NCBI RefSeq assembly: GCF_003344625.1
Contig: NZ_QPKJ02000001.1
Location: 1 to 64,000 of the forward strand
DNA from: Solirubrobacter deserti
GTDB taxonomy: Bacteria > Actinomycetota > Thermoleophilia > Solirubrobacterales > Solirubrobacteraceae
DNA length: 64,000 nucleotides
Direction: 5' to 3'
The position numbers were made by a program, and so were the translations under genes. Positions within the stretch are counted from its first letter, which is position 1, and each line of letters opens with the position of its first letter. The notes beneath the pieces were generated by a model. That model saw nothing but the letters and a program-made list of their open reading frames with translations. It made no database searches and had not been told where the DNA came from. Below are positions 23,749 to 32,209 of the stretch, piece by piece.

Positions 23749-24806
23749 AGCTCACGCACCCTTTCCATCAACGTCTGAATGTCTCGCGCGCCGGCCAGCT
23801 CGATGTCGCCGAGGATCGCGGCCATGCCGCGCGTGACCGGCTCGTACTCGGGGTGAAGCGCCAGCGGCGACCACCACAGCAGCCGGTGCGACAGCCGCGC
23901 GAGCCGGTGCACGGCCGCGGCCATCTGCGCGGGGTCGCCGCGCTCGAGCCCGTCCGAGAGCACGATGACGAGCGCGCCGCGCGCCCGGTCGGCGTAGCGC
24001 GGCGTGCTCACGAACTCGTGCAGCGCCGGGCCGATCCGCGTGCCTCCGTCAGCGTCCTCGACCACGGCGCTCACCTCGGCGAGCGCGCGGGCGACGTCCC
24101 GCTGGCGCAGCTGGCGCGTGACGCGCGTCAGGCGCGTGCCGAAGGTGAACGCCTCGCAGCGCGCCGCCCACGCGAAGCGCAGGTAGTCCGGCGTGTGCTC
24201 GCGCAGGGAGCCGGACACGTCGATGAGCACGAGCAGCGGCCGCGTGCGCAGCGGGCGTCCGCGGCGGGCCAGCGTCGTGATCTCACCCGTGCGCGTCGCG
24301 TGCCGGAGCGTGCGGCGCAGGTCCAGGTGCTGGCCGCGGCGGTCGGGACGGCGGCGGCGCGACCGGATCTTCGGCAGGTGGCGATCCAGCGCGCGGCGCA
24401 GCTCGGCGAGGTCGTCGGGCGCGCCGCCGTACGCGCGCCGGTGGCGCAGCTCGTGGATCGACGCGCTCTTGCCCGTGCCCTCGCTCATCACCATCGGGGC
24501 CGCTTCGTGCTCGCCCTGCGGCTCTGGCGCCTCGGATTCGCCCTCCTCGGCCGGTGCCGGCTGCGGCGGGGCGCCGAGGAAGAACGAGGCGAACACCGCA
24601 TCGAAGACCGGGATGGCCTCCAGGCGGTCGACGAGGGTCACGCGCGCGAGCCAGTAGAGCCGCTGGATGTCGTGCGGCGGGTTGTCGCGCAGGGCCGTGA
24701 GGAAGTCGACACGCCGCTCCATGCCCACATGGAGCGCCGTCACGAACTCGTCGAGTACGTGCTGGGTTTTCCACCGCTGCGGTGGAAAAGTCGCCTCGCG
24801 ACTCAC
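23745..24806 (-). CDS. VWA domain protein, CoxE-like
   Basis: A 353-residue protein from the GTG at 24806, which overlaps the ATPase stop (GTGA). The N-terminal half is rich in charged residues. The C-terminal von Willebrand A domain has the MIDAS loop LVLIDVSGSLREH (DxSxS), a Thr in GGTRIGPAL and the acidic VIVLSDGLERGD. CoxE-type VWA proteins work with a MoxR/CoxD ATPase to mature molybdenum hydroxylases, for example sulfuration of the Mo site in CO dehydrogenase. The pairing here, directly after the ATPase and the hydroxylase subunits, supports that role. Confidence 0.9.
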   Translation of the reverse strand: MSREATFPPQRWKTQHVLDEFVTALHVGMERRVDFLTALRDNPPHDIQRLYWLARVTLVDRLEAIPVFDAVFASFFLGAPPQPAPAEEGESEAPEPQGEHEAAPMVMSEGTGKSASIHELRHRRAYGGAPDDLAELRRALDRHLPKIRSRRRRPDRRGQHLDLRRTLRHATRTGEITTLARRGRPLRTRPLLVLIDVSGSLREHTPDYLRFAWAARCEAFTFGTRLTRVTRQLRQRDVARALAEVSAVVEDADGGTRIGPALHEFVSTPRYADRARGALVIVLSDGLERGDPAQMAAAVHRLARLSHRLLWWSPLALHPEYEPVTRGMAAILGDIELAGARDIQTLMERVREL

Positions 24807-25651
24807 AGACCCAGGCTCTCGGCGTGCACGAGCACGGTCTCGGTGTCCTCGGCCTCTTTGACCAGCAGGCCGAGCGCCCGGCGCAGCGCGGTCGGCCACT
24901 CCGCGCCCTCGTCGGTGAGCAGCTTGGCCGCCTGGCCCCACTCGATCGTCTCGGCGATCCCGGGCGGCTTGATGAGCTCCAGCGACCGCACGCCGGTCAC
25001 GGCGGCGACCAACGACGCGGCCGCATCCGCCGACAACCCGGGCACCTTGGCCTCGATGATCCGCCGCTCGCGCGAGGAGTCCGGGAACGCGATCCAGTGG
25101 TACAGGCAGCGCCGCTTCAAAGCGTCGTGCAGCTCACGCGTGCGGTTGGACGTCATCACCACGATCGGCCGCGCAACCGCGCTGATCGTCCCCAGCTCCG
25201 GGATGGTGATCTGGAAGTCGGAAAGGAACTCGAGCAGGAACGCCTCGAACTCCGAGTCCGCCCGGTCGATCTCGTCGATCAGCAGCACGCACGGCGTCCG
25301 CAGCGCCCGAAGCAGCGGCCGCTCCATCAGGTACGCCTCGTCGTAGAGCTCACCCACAGGCCGGCCCTCGGCCTCGCACGCGCGGATCGCGAGCAGCTGC
25401 TTCGGGTGATCCCACTCGTACAGCGCCTGCGCCGCGTCCAACCCCTCGTAGCACTGCAGGCGGATCAGCTCGCGGCCGCGCACGCGCGCGAGCACCTTCG
25501 CGATCTCCGTCTTGCCGACGCCCGGCTCGCCCTCCAGCAGCAGCGGACGGCCGAGCGTCAGCGACAGATGCGCCGCGGTGAGCAGGCCCTCGTCGGCGAA
25601 GTACTGCTCCGCCGCGAGGTCCTGCCCCAGCTGAGCGATCGGGTCAGGCAC
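24803..25651 (-). CDS. MoxR-type AAA+ ATPase, CoxD-like
   Basis: A 282-residue ATPase from the GTG at 25651, overlapping the end of the hydroxylase gene by 8 bases. It has Walker A GEPGVGKTEIAK, Walker B VLLIDEIDRAD, a sensor-1 Asn in VVMTSNRTRELHD, and an arginine-finger region LKRRCLYHWIAFPD. This MoxR subgroup acts as a chaperone for metal-cofactor enzymes, and the CoxE-like partner follows immediately. It is predicted to act on the split molybdenum hydroxylase of the same operon. Confidence 0.93.
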   Translation of the reverse strand: MPDPIAQLGQDLAAEQYFADEGLLTAAHLSLTLGRPLLLEGEPGVGKTEIAKVLARVRGRELIRLQCYEGLDAAQALYEWDHPKQLLAIRACEAEGRPVGELYDEAYLMERPLLRALRTPCVLLIDEIDRADSEFEAFLLEFLSDFQITIPELGTISAVARPIVVMTSNRTRELHDALKRRCLYHWIAFPDSSRERRIIEAKVPGLSADAAASLVAAVTGVRSLELIKPPGIAETIEWGQAAKLLTDEGAEWPTALRRALGLLVKEAEDTETVLVHAESLGL

Positions 25652-26651
25652 GCGCTCGCAGCTCGTCCAGCCCGCGCAGGATCGACTCCGGCGTGAACGG
25701 CATCTCGGTCAGCCGCACGCCGCAGGCGTCGTAGATCGCGTTGGCGATCGCCGGGATCGGCGCGTTGGCCGTCATCTCGCCGATGCCCTTGGCCCCGTAC
25801 GGGCCGTTGGCGGCCGGGAACTCGATGATCTCCGACGTCATCTGCGCATTGTCGGCCGGCCCGGGCATGAGGTACTCCTCGAAATCCCGCGGGCCGTGCT
25901 CGCGCACGGGGTAGTAGGGCTCGGTCGTCTCGTACAGCGCGTGCGAGACGCCCATCCACGCGCCGCCCTCGATCTGCTGCCTGGCCATCGCCGGGTTGAT
26001 CGCCCGGCCGACCTCGTACACGTTGTACATGTGCAGCACCTCGACGACGCCGGTCTCGTCGTCGACGGTGACCTCGGCCACCGTGCACGCGTGCGCCTGC
26101 GCCGAGTCCGGGTCCATCTTGCCCGTCTCGGGCTCCGGGTAGGAGCGCTCCTTGAGGAAGATGCCCCGGCCCGCGATCGTGCGGCCGAGCTTGAAGTGCG
26201 CGGCCAGCGCGAGGTCCACGACGTGGATCTTCTTCTCCTCGGAGCCCTTGAGCTTGATGAAGCCCGTGCCGTCGGTCTCGAGGTCCGCGGCGTCGACCTC
26301 GAGCTCCTCGGCGGCCGCCTCGAGCATCGCCTCGCGCGCCTCCTGCGCGGCCATGATCACGGCGTTGCCGACCCGGTGCGTGCCGCGGGACGCGAACGTG
26401 CCCATGCAGTGCGGCCCCGTGTCGGTGTCGGCGGTGTCGACGATGATGTTCTCGTAGGGAAGACCCAGCGTCTCCGCGGCCACCTGCGCCGCCACGGTCT
26501 TCAGGCCCTGGCCGAGATCGACCGAGGACAGCGACACGACGAAGTTGCCCGTCGTGGTCGCGTGCACGAGCGCCTGGGTCGGGTCACCGCCCAGGTTCAT
26601 GCCCGTCGGGTAGTTGACGGCGGCGTAGCCCCGTCCCCGCAAAATGGCCAT
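25644..26651 (-). CDS. Molybdenum hydroxylase large subunit, C-terminal half (separate polypeptide)
   Basis: A 335-residue protein matching the second molybdopterin-binding domain of xanthine-dehydrogenase-type large subunits. Landmarks are SSVDLGQGLKTVAAQVAAE, GTFASRGTHRVGNAV, NPAMARQQIEGGAWMG, and near the C-terminus GPYGAKGIGEMTANAP, whose Glu is the catalytic base in this family. It begins with an ATG directly after the TAG of the N-terminal half, in the same reading frame. GGAGG, eight bases upstream of the ATG, gives it its own ribosome binding site. Together the halves (448 and 335) match an undivided large subunit. Nicotinate dehydrogenase NdhL/NdhM of Eubacterium barkeri is a known precedent for such a split. 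Confidence 0.92.
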   Translation of the reverse strand: MAILRGRGYAAVNYPTGMNLGGDPTQALVHATTTGNFVVSLSSVDLGQGLKTVAAQVAAETLGLPYENIIVDTADTDTGPHCMGTFASRGTHRVGNAVIMAAQEAREAMLEAAAEELEVDAADLETDGTGFIKLKGSEEKKIHVVDLALAAHFKLGRTIAGRGIFLKERSYPEPETGKMDPDSAQAHACTVAEVTVDDETGVVEVLHMYNVYEVGRAINPAMARQQIEGGAWMGVSHALYETTEPYYPVREHGPRDFEEYLMPGPADNAQMTSEIIEFPAANGPYGAKGIGEMTANAPIPAIANAIYDACGVRLTEMPFTPESILRGLDELRARA

Positions 26652-27998
26652 CTAGCGACCCTCCCTCGACGACAGCGCCCGCAGCTCGCCGGGCAACTCG
26701 TGGCCGACCAGGTCGGCGGCCTTCTGGATGACCTCGATCAGCGCCGTGCCCTCCGCGACCTTGTGGTGGGCCTTCATGTCGCCGTCGCGGTAGGCGTTGA
26801 TGAGCCGCAGCGCGAGCGGGTCCATGTCCAGCTCGCGCGCGATCCGGTCCATCTGGGTCTCCAGCGCGAAGTCGCCGATCGTCACGCCGAACCCGCGCAT
26901 GGCGGACGACGGCGTGCGGTTGGTGTACACGCACCAGGAGTCGATGTGGACGTTCGGGATCGTGTACGGGCCCGGCATGTGCGCCGCCGCCTTGGTCGCC
27001 GCGTACGGCGAGTGGCGTGAGTAGGCGCCGGCGTCCGCGTACAGCGTGCACTGGCGGGCGATGATGCGCCCGTCGTTCATCACGCCGTCCTTGATGTAGA
27101 TGCGCTCGGCCGCGCGCGGGGAGGAGATCTGCATCTCCTCGTAGCGGTCGTAGACGTACTTGACCGGCTTGCCCGTCTGCATCGCGGCGATGCAGGAAAT
27201 CGGCTCGACGGTGACGTCCACCTTGCCGCCGAAGCCGCCGCCGACGGTCCCGCCGACGACCTGCAGCTTGCCGAACGGCACGTCCAGGATCAGCGCCGTG
27301 TTGTCGAGCGTGAAGAAGCACGCCTGCGTGTCGGAGTAGATCTTCAGGCGCCCGTTGTGCTGGGGCTCGACGATGCAGCCCGTCGTCTCCGTCGGTGCCT
27401 GCTCGATCGGCCGCGACTGGTACTTGAACTCGAAGATGTGGTCGGCCTCGGCGAAGCCCTGCTCCACGTCGCCGAGGCGCACGCGCCGGCAGTGGTGTCC
27501 CTCGTACTCGAAGTAGTTGGTGCCGTGCGGCTTGAGCGGGAAGGCGTCGGGCTTGATCGCCTCCTCGACGTCGAAGATCGGCTCGAGGTCCTCGTAGGTG
27601 ACCTTCACGGCCGCGGCGCCCTCCAGCGCCGCGCGCTCGCTCGTCGCCACCACGGCGACGATCGGCTCGCCCATCCACAGCACCTTCTTCTCGGCCAGCA
27701 CCACCTCTTCGGGGTAGCCGACGTTGATGAGCGTGAGGATCGTGTACCAGTTCTTCGGGACGTCCTTGTAGGTCAGGACCTTCACGACGCCCTTGACCTT
27801 CTCGGCCTCGGACGTGTCCACCTCGACCAGGTTCGCGTGGTGGCGCTCGGAGCGGTGCATCTTCAGATGCAGCATCCCGGCGGGGTTGTAGTCCTCGAAG
27901 TACTGCGTACGGCCGGTGACGTGGCCCATCGCGTCCAGGCGCTGGACGGGCTTGCCGACGACGTCGAAGCCGCCGGCCTCCGTGGTGGGGGCGCTCAC
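26652..27998 (-). CDS. Molybdenum hydroxylase large subunit, N-terminal half
   Basis: A 448-residue protein from the GTG at 27998, which overlaps the stop of the 2Fe-2S subunit gene (GTGA). It contains the aldehyde oxidase/xanthine dehydrogenase a/b hammerhead domain (GKPVQRLDAMGHVTGRTQYF onward) and the first molybdopterin-binding domain (GGTVGGGFGGKVDVTVE, TNRTPSSAMRGFGVT). The CO-dehydrogenase loop AYxCSFR is absent, so it is a xanthine-dehydrogenase-like hydroxylase rather than a form I CODH. It ends ALSSREGR with a TAG that is in frame with the next gene. Confidence 0.92.
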   Translation of the reverse strand: MSAPTTEAGGFDVVGKPVQRLDAMGHVTGRTQYFEDYNPAGMLHLKMHRSERHHANLVEVDTSEAEKVKGVVKVLTYKDVPKNWYTILTLINVGYPEEVVLAEKKVLWMGEPIVAVVATSERAALEGAAAVKVTYEDLEPIFDVEEAIKPDAFPLKPHGTNYFEYEGHHCRRVRLGDVEQGFAEADHIFEFKYQSRPIEQAPTETTGCIVEPQHNGRLKIYSDTQACFFTLDNTALILDVPFGKLQVVGGTVGGGFGGKVDVTVEPISCIAAMQTGKPVKYVYDRYEEMQISSPRAAERIYIKDGVMNDGRIIARQCTLYADAGAYSRHSPYAATKAAAHMPGPYTIPNVHIDSWCVYTNRTPSSAMRGFGVTIGDFALETQMDRIARELDMDPLALRLINAYRDGDMKAHHKVAEGTALIEVIQKAADLVGHELPGELRALSSREGR

Positions 27999-28456
27999 TT
28001 GCCCACCGCCAGGATCGCCTCGATGATGGACTCGTAGCCCGTGCAGCGGCAGACGTTGCCGGAGATCGCGGTCACCACGTCCTCCCGGGTCGGGCTGGGG
28101 TTCTGCGCCAGCAGCGCCTCCGCGGCCATGATCATGCCCGGCGTGCAGAAGCCGCACTGGGTCGCGAAGTTGTCCAGGAACGACTGCTGGAGCGGCGAGA
28201 GGCCCTCGGGCGGCGTGGTGCCCTCGAGCGTCTTCACGTCCGAGCCGTTGATCGTCTCGACGGGGACGAGGCAGCTCATCACGGCCTCGCCGTCGACGTG
28301 GCACGTGCAGGTCCCGCACGTGCCGACGCCACAACCGCGCTTGGCCGCGGTCAATCCCAGCGTGTCGCGCAGGGCGCTCAGCAGGGTCGTGCCCGGCTTG
28401 GCGATGAACTCCTCTTCGGAGCCGTTGACGGTGATCTCGATGACGCTAGACGGCAT
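27995..28456 (-). CDS. Molybdenum hydroxylase 2Fe-2S subunit
   Basis: A 153-residue electron-transfer subunit with both clusters. The plant-ferredoxin-type site is RGCGVGTCGTCTCHVDG (residues about 41-57, four Cys). The alpha-helical site is TQCGFCTPGMIM with NVCRCTGYESI. Length and motif order are those of CoxS/XdhC-type small subunits. It passes electrons from the molybdenum site to the FAD subunit. The ATG at 28456 overlaps the end of the FAD-subunit gene by 11 bases. Confidence 0.95.
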   Translation of the reverse strand: MPSSVIEITVNGSEEEFIAKPGTTLLSALRDTLGLTAAKRGCGVGTCGTCTCHVDGEAVMSCLVPVETINGSDVKTLEGTTPPEGLSPLQQSFLDNFATQCGFCTPGMIMAAEALLAQNPSPTREDVVTAISGNVCRCTGYESIIEAILAVGK

Positions 28457-29117
28457 TGGTCAGAGCCCTACGGACGTGGACGGGCAGGACGCGACGGCGG
28501 TACCACGCGCTGGCGTACGCGTCGTCGAACGGGTCGGCGGCCTCGAGGGCGGCCTCGGCCGCGCCGTCGATGTCGCCCTCCGCGAGCTTGGCCTCCGCGG
28601 CGAGTGCGCGCACGGGCTCGCGCGCGACGCCGCCGAGCGCGATCCGCGTGCCGTCGCTCGCCACCGTGACGATCGACGCGCTGTTCTGCTTGCGGCGCAT
28701 CGCCTTGGTGTAGAACCACTGCTCGGGGACCTTGAAGCTGACGCCGGTCACCAGGTCTCCGTTGCGCTCGATCTCCGCGTCCAGCGCGAGCAGGCAGACG
28801 GCCAGGTCGCCGTGCGGCTGGGGCGCGAACAGGTTCCCGCCGACCGTCGCCATGTTGCGGATGGTGGGGGAGGCGATCGACGCGATCGCCTCGCGCAGGA
28901 ACGGCACTTCGCGCGCGAGCTGCGTGAGCGTCGTGGTGGCGCCGACGCGGACGGTGTCGCCTTCGGTCTCGACGCCGGAGAGGCCGGCCTTGCGCAGGCT
29001 GATGATCGACTCGGTCGGCGCGAGGTGGGGGAAGATGCCGGTGCAGCCGGCGACGATCGTGCCCTGGCCCATCAGGCCGAGGACCTCGTCGATGGAGGTG
29101 GGGACGTGGACCTGCAT
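28446..29117 (-). CDS. Molybdenum hydroxylase FAD-binding subunit
   Basis: A 223-residue protein of the CoxM type, rather short (about 280 is usual). The FAD pyrophosphate loop is TIVAGCTGIFPHL, where most members have AGGTDL, and the second FAD motif is intact as SPTIRNMATVGGNLFAPQPHGDL. The C-terminal CO-dehydrogenase flavoprotein domain is present (RIALGGVAREPVRA, ASAWYRRRVLPVHVRRAL). The start at 29117 follows the FAH-family stop by two bases. It should reoxidise the enzyme by passing electrons to an acceptor. Confidence 0.9.
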   Translation of the reverse strand: MQVHVPTSIDEVLGLMGQGTIVAGCTGIFPHLAPTESIISLRKAGLSGVETEGDTVRVGATTTLTQLAREVPFLREAIASIASPTIRNMATVGGNLFAPQPHGDLAVCLLALDAEIERNGDLVTGVSFKVPEQWFYTKAMRRKQNSASIVTVASDGTRIALGGVAREPVRALAAEAKLAEGDIDGAAEAALEAADPFDDAYASAWYRRRVLPVHVRRALTNAV

Positions 29118-29119
29118 GG

Positions 29120-29758
29120 CTAGATCTCCACCACCGGGTTGCGCAGCACGCCGATGCCCTCGATCTCGCACTCGACGACGTCGCCGTCCTTCAACGACTG
29201 CTTCGGGTCCATGAACTCGCCGCAGCCCCACGGGGTGCCGGTGAGGATGATGTCGCCGGGCTCGAGCGTGAACGAGTGCGAGCAGAAGCTGATCAGCTCC
29301 GCGACGCCGAAGATCATCTCGCTCGTGTTGGAGTCCTGCTTGACCTCGCCGTTCACGCGCGTGATCAGCTTCAGGTTCTGCGGATCGTCGAGCTCGACCA
29401 CCTGCGGGCCGAGCGGGCAGAACGTGTCCAGGCTCTTGGCCCGCACCCACTGCACGTCGGCGAACTGCAGGTCGCGCGCCGAGACGTCGTTGGCGACGGT
29501 GTAGCCGCTCACGTACGACAGCGCTTCGGCCTCGGAGACGTTGCGCGCCTCCTTGCCGATGATCGCCGCGAGCTCGACCTCCCAGTCGACGCGCTCGGTC
29601 AGCCCCCGGGGGATCTTGATCTGGTCGCCGTCGCCGATGATCGACGTCGTGAACTTGCAGAACACGAGCGGCTTGGCCGGCGGCTCAGCGCCCGACTCGC
29701 GCACGTGATCCATGTAGTTGAGCCCGATGGCCACGATCTTGCCCGGCCGCTGAATCAT
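29120..29758 (-). CDS. Fumarylacetoacetate hydrolase (FAH) family protein
   Basis: A 212-residue compact FAH-fold enzyme, the short bacterial form. The metal-binding acidic residues lie in VDWEVELAAIIGKEARNV and the usual VANDVSARDLQ follows. GDIILTGTPWGCGEF and GDVVECEIEGIGVLRNPV end the fold. Members hydrolyse or isomerise 2-oxo acids from aromatic and heterocyclic degradation (for example 2-hydroxyhepta-2,4-dienedioate isomerase, acylpyruvase). The ATG at 29758 overlaps the stop of the regulator gene (ATGA). Confidence 0.92.
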   Translation of the reverse strand: MIQRPGKIVAIGLNYMDHVRESGAEPPAKPLVFCKFTTSIIGDGDQIKIPRGLTERVDWEVELAAIIGKEARNVSEAEALSYVSGYTVANDVSARDLQFADVQWVRAKSLDTFCPLGPQVVELDDPQNLKLITRVNGEVKQDSNTSEMIFGVAELISFCSHSFTLEPGDIILTGTPWGCGEFMDPKQSLKDGDVVECEIEGIGVLRNPVVEI

Positions 29759-30453
29759 CCGCTCACCGCTCTTTCGACGTTCTCCAGATGCCGCAACATC
29801 GCTGCTCTGGCCTCCTCCGCATCACCCGCCGCGATGGCCGCGGCGATCTCCACATGGTCCTGGGCGCTCTGCAGGCGCACCCGCGCCAGCCGGCCCGTGC
29901 GGCGCCGGCTGGCGATGCCCATCGCGGCCACCGAGTCCAGCAGCCGGCTGAGCACCGCGTTGTCGGCCGCCCGCGCGATCAGCGCGTGCAACTCGATGTC
30001 GTTCCACATGAACGCCTCGGCGTCCTCGGAGACCGCCGGGGACGCCTCGGCGCAGCGCACCAACTCCGCCGCAGCGCTCTCGTCGATCCGCTCGGCGGCG
30101 AGCGCCGCCAGGCCGGGCTCGACGAGCTTGCGCGCCTCGAACAGCTCGGCCAGCCCCGCATCGCTGAGGGACAGCACGAGCCCAACGGGCCGCAGCAGCT
30201 TGTCGGGCTCCAGCGAGGACACGTACGTGCCGTCGCCCTGGCGCATCTCGGCCACGCCGAGCATGGCCAGCGCCCGCAGCGCCTCCCGCAGCGACGAGCG
30301 GGACACGCCCATGGTCGCGGCGAGCTCCCGTTCCGGCGGCAGGCGGTCTCCCGGCTGCAGGCGCCGCTCGGTGATCAAACCGATCAAACGGGTGGCTATC
30401 TGATCGGGCAGGCCCTCGCGAGTAACTGTGCCGAAGGCAATTGGCCCGACCAT
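29755..30453 (-). CDS. FadR-subfamily GntR transcriptional regulator
   Basis: A 232-residue regulator. The N-terminal winged helix-turn-helix (LQPGDRLPPERELAATMGVSRSSLREALRAL, here quoted as two joined helices) is followed by an all-helical FCD effector domain with His residues at the expected metal-site positions (ELHALIARA, AQDHVEIAAAI). It is the first gene of the catabolic operon and divergent from the ABC transporter, so it probably controls both and responds to an organic-acid intermediate. A long upstream extension of the open frame has no family similarity, and the ATG at 30453 lies inside a palindrome that may be its own operator. Confidence 0.92.
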   Translation of the reverse strand: MVGPIAFGTVTREGLPDQIATRLIGLITERRLQPGDRLPPERELAATMGVSRSSLREALRALAMLGVAEMRQGDGTYVSSLEPDKLLRPVGLVLSLSDAGLAELFEARKLVEPGLAALAAERIDESAAAELVRCAEASPAVSEDAEAFMWNDIELHALIARAADNAVLSRLLDSVAAMGIASRRRTGRLARVRLQSAQDHVEIAAAIAAGDAEEARAAMLRHLENVERAVSG

Positions 30454-30460
30454 TGGGCCA
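30441..30460. promoter_or_regulatory. Candidate FadR-type operator
   Basis: TTGGCCCGACCATTGGGCCA contains the inverted repeat TGGCCC/GGGCCA (30442-30447 and 30455-30460) and, within it, TGGCCCGACCA, close to the TGGTnnnACCA theme of FadR-type sites. It spans the start codon of the regulator gene and lies 67 bases before the divergent transporter gene, so binding could repress both. The downstream segment holds TATAGG (about 30497) and the GAGGGG Shine-Dalgarno of the ATPase gene. Confidence 0.45.
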
Positions 30461-30526
30461 GAGGCTAGCACCCCAGGTGACTGCCGCCGTACTTCCGTAT
30501 AGGGTTGAAAACAGGGTGAGGGGTAA

Positions 30527-31267
30527 ATGAGTGACCAGAATCTGGTCGAACTTCGGGGCATCCACAAAGCGTTCGGCGACAACGTCGTCCTAGCCGGCGT
30601 CGACCTCTCGGTCGCGCGTGGCGAGGTGATCGTGATCGCCGGGCCTTCGGGCTCCGGAAAATCGACGATGTTGCGCTGCGTCAACGGTCTGGAGACAGCA
30701 GACCGTGGCGAGATCACGTTCGACGGCCGTCCCGTGAAGCCGGGCAAGGGCTTGGCGTCGCTGCGGGCGGAGATCGGCTTCGTGTTCCAGCAGTTCCACC
30801 TCTGGCCGCATATGTCCGTCTTGGACAACATCGCCCTGGCACCGGTGAAGGTGAAAGGCGTCGCTCGGGACGCGGCGCGTCAACGCGCGGAGGAGTTGCT
30901 CACCCGCGTGGGGATCGCCGAGAAGGCGCATCAGTTCCCGGCCGAGCTCTCGGGCGGACAGCAGCAGCGGGTGGCGATCGCGCGAGCGCTCGCCATGGAC
31001 CCGAAGCTGATGCTGTTCGACGAGCCGACCTCGGCGCTGGACCCGGAGATGATCCGGGAAGTGCTCGACGTCATGCGCGACCTCGCACGCGAGGGCATGA
31101 CGATGCTGGTCGTCACGCACGAGATGGGCTTCGCCCGCGAGGTGTGCGACCGGCTGGTGTTCATCGACGGTGGCCTGATCGTGGAGGAGGGGCCACCCGC
31201 GGAGTTCTTTGCCAATGCGCAATCCGAACGCGCGCGGGAGTTCGTCGACAAGATCATCCACCACTAG
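30527..31267 (+). CDS. Polar amino acid ABC transporter ATP-binding protein (GlnQ type)
   Basis: A 246-residue ATPase with Walker [13 protein letters not shown]-loop [11 protein letters not shown], signature [15 protein letters not shown], Walker [16 protein letters not shown] and H-loop VVTHEMGFA. FQQFxLxPHxxVLxN and DPExxxEVLxVM are typical of the GlnQ/HisP group. It is the first gene of a four-gene plus-strand transport operon, with the binding protein following after 15 bases. It is divergent from the FadR-type regulator. Confidence 0.95.
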   Translation: MSDQNLVELRGIHKAFGDNVVLAGVDLSVARGEVIVIAGPSGSGKSTMLRCVNGLETADRGEITFDGRPVKPGKGLASLRAEIGFVFQQFHLWPHMSVLDNIALAPVKVKGVARDAARQRAEELLTRVGIAEKAHQFPAELSGGQQQRVAIARALAMDPKLMLFDEPTSALDPEMIREVLDVMRDLAREGMTMLVVTHEMGFAREVCDRLVFIDGGLIVEEGPPAEFFANAQSERAREFVDKIIHH

Positions 31268-31282
31268 GGGGAAGGGCTCAGC

Positions 31283-32197
31283 ATGCAGGGTTTGCGTTGG
31301 TTGGGCGTCGCGCTCACGGTAGGTGCGCTGGCGTTTGCGGGATGTGGGGACGACGAGGAGCCCGCGGGGGGCGGGGCCTCAGGGGAGTCGACCCCGGCGG
31401 CGACCGAGACGGCCGCGGCCGAGAAGTTCGATCCGGCTTCGACCCTGGGCAAGATCCAGGAGAAGGGCGAGATCACGATCGGCGTCAAGTTCGACGTGCC
31501 GCCGTTCGGGGTCAAGAACCCGCAGTCGGGTGAGGTCGAGGGCTTCGACATCGAGATGGGCAAGGCCGTCGCCGCCAAGCTCGGCGTCGAGCCGAAGTTC
31601 ATCGAGGCGATCTCCGACAACCGGATCCCGTTCCTCGAGGACGGCACGGCGGACCTGATCCTCTCCACGATGACCATCAACGAGGAGCGGGTGCAGCAGA
31701 TCGAGTTCTCGGACCCGTACTTCATCGCGCGCGGCCGCGTGCTCGTGCCGGGTGACTCGGACATCACCGGCGTCGAGTCCCTCGCGGGCAAGAACGTCTG
31801 CACCGCGCTCGGCTCGACCTACGAGGCGAACCTGGAGAAGCAGGCGCCCGAGGCCAAGCTCAAGCTCGTCGACTCCTACTCGGAGTGCCTCGAGCTCGTG
31901 CAGAACGGCGCCGTCGACGCGGTCTCGACCGACGACGTGATCCTCACCGGCATGATCATCCAGGACGACACGCTCAAGCTCGTCGGCGAGCCGCTCACGC
32001 AGGAGCCGTACGGCGCCGGCATCAAGAAGGGCGAGACCGAGATGGTCGAGTTCGTCAACGGCGTCTTCCAGGAGCTCAAGGACAACGGTAAGTGGGCCGA
32101 GCTCCACCAGGAGTGGATCGGCAAGTACACCGGCGAGTCCGCCGAGCCGCCCACGATGACCGTCGACGAGGCCGTCGAGACGGTCAAGAACAACTAG
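31283..32197 (+). CDS. Polar amino acid ABC transporter substrate-binding lipoprotein
   Basis: A 304-residue family 3 solute-binding protein. The lipoprotein signal peptide ends with lipobox AFAGC (Cys about residue 21), followed by an acidic/Gly/Ser linker. The mature domain shows GEITIGVKFDVPPFGVKN, VEGFDIEMGKAVAAKLG, LILSTMTINEERVQQIEFSDPY and the closing lobe ILTGMIIQDDTLKLVGEPL. It probably binds an amino-acid-like or related polar compound outside the membrane. Given the linked catabolic operon, the ligand may be that operon's substrate. Confidence 0.94.
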   Translation: MQGLRWLGVALTVGALAFAGCGDDEEPAGGGASGESTPAATETAAAEKFDPASTLGKIQEKGEITIGVKFDVPPFGVKNPQSGEVEGFDIEMGKAVAAKLGVEPKFIEAISDNRIPFLEDGTADLILSTMTINEERVQQIEFSDPYFIARGRVLVPGDSDITGVESLAGKNVCTALGSTYEANLEKQAPEAKLKLVDSYSECLELVQNGAVDAVSTDDVILTGMIIQDDTLKLVGEPLTQEPYGAGIKKGETEMVEFVNGVFQELKDNGKWAELHQEWIGKYTGESAEPPTMTVDEAVETVKNN

Positions 32198-32209
32198 CCC
32201 GGACCTCGT

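Noticed and set aside
27998..28334. An N-terminal extension of the molybdenum hydroxylase large subunit up to 28334.
   Set aside because: The extension lies in another frame of the 2Fe-2S gene and is Arg/Gly-rich. The GTG at 27998 overlaps that gene's stop and fits the family start.
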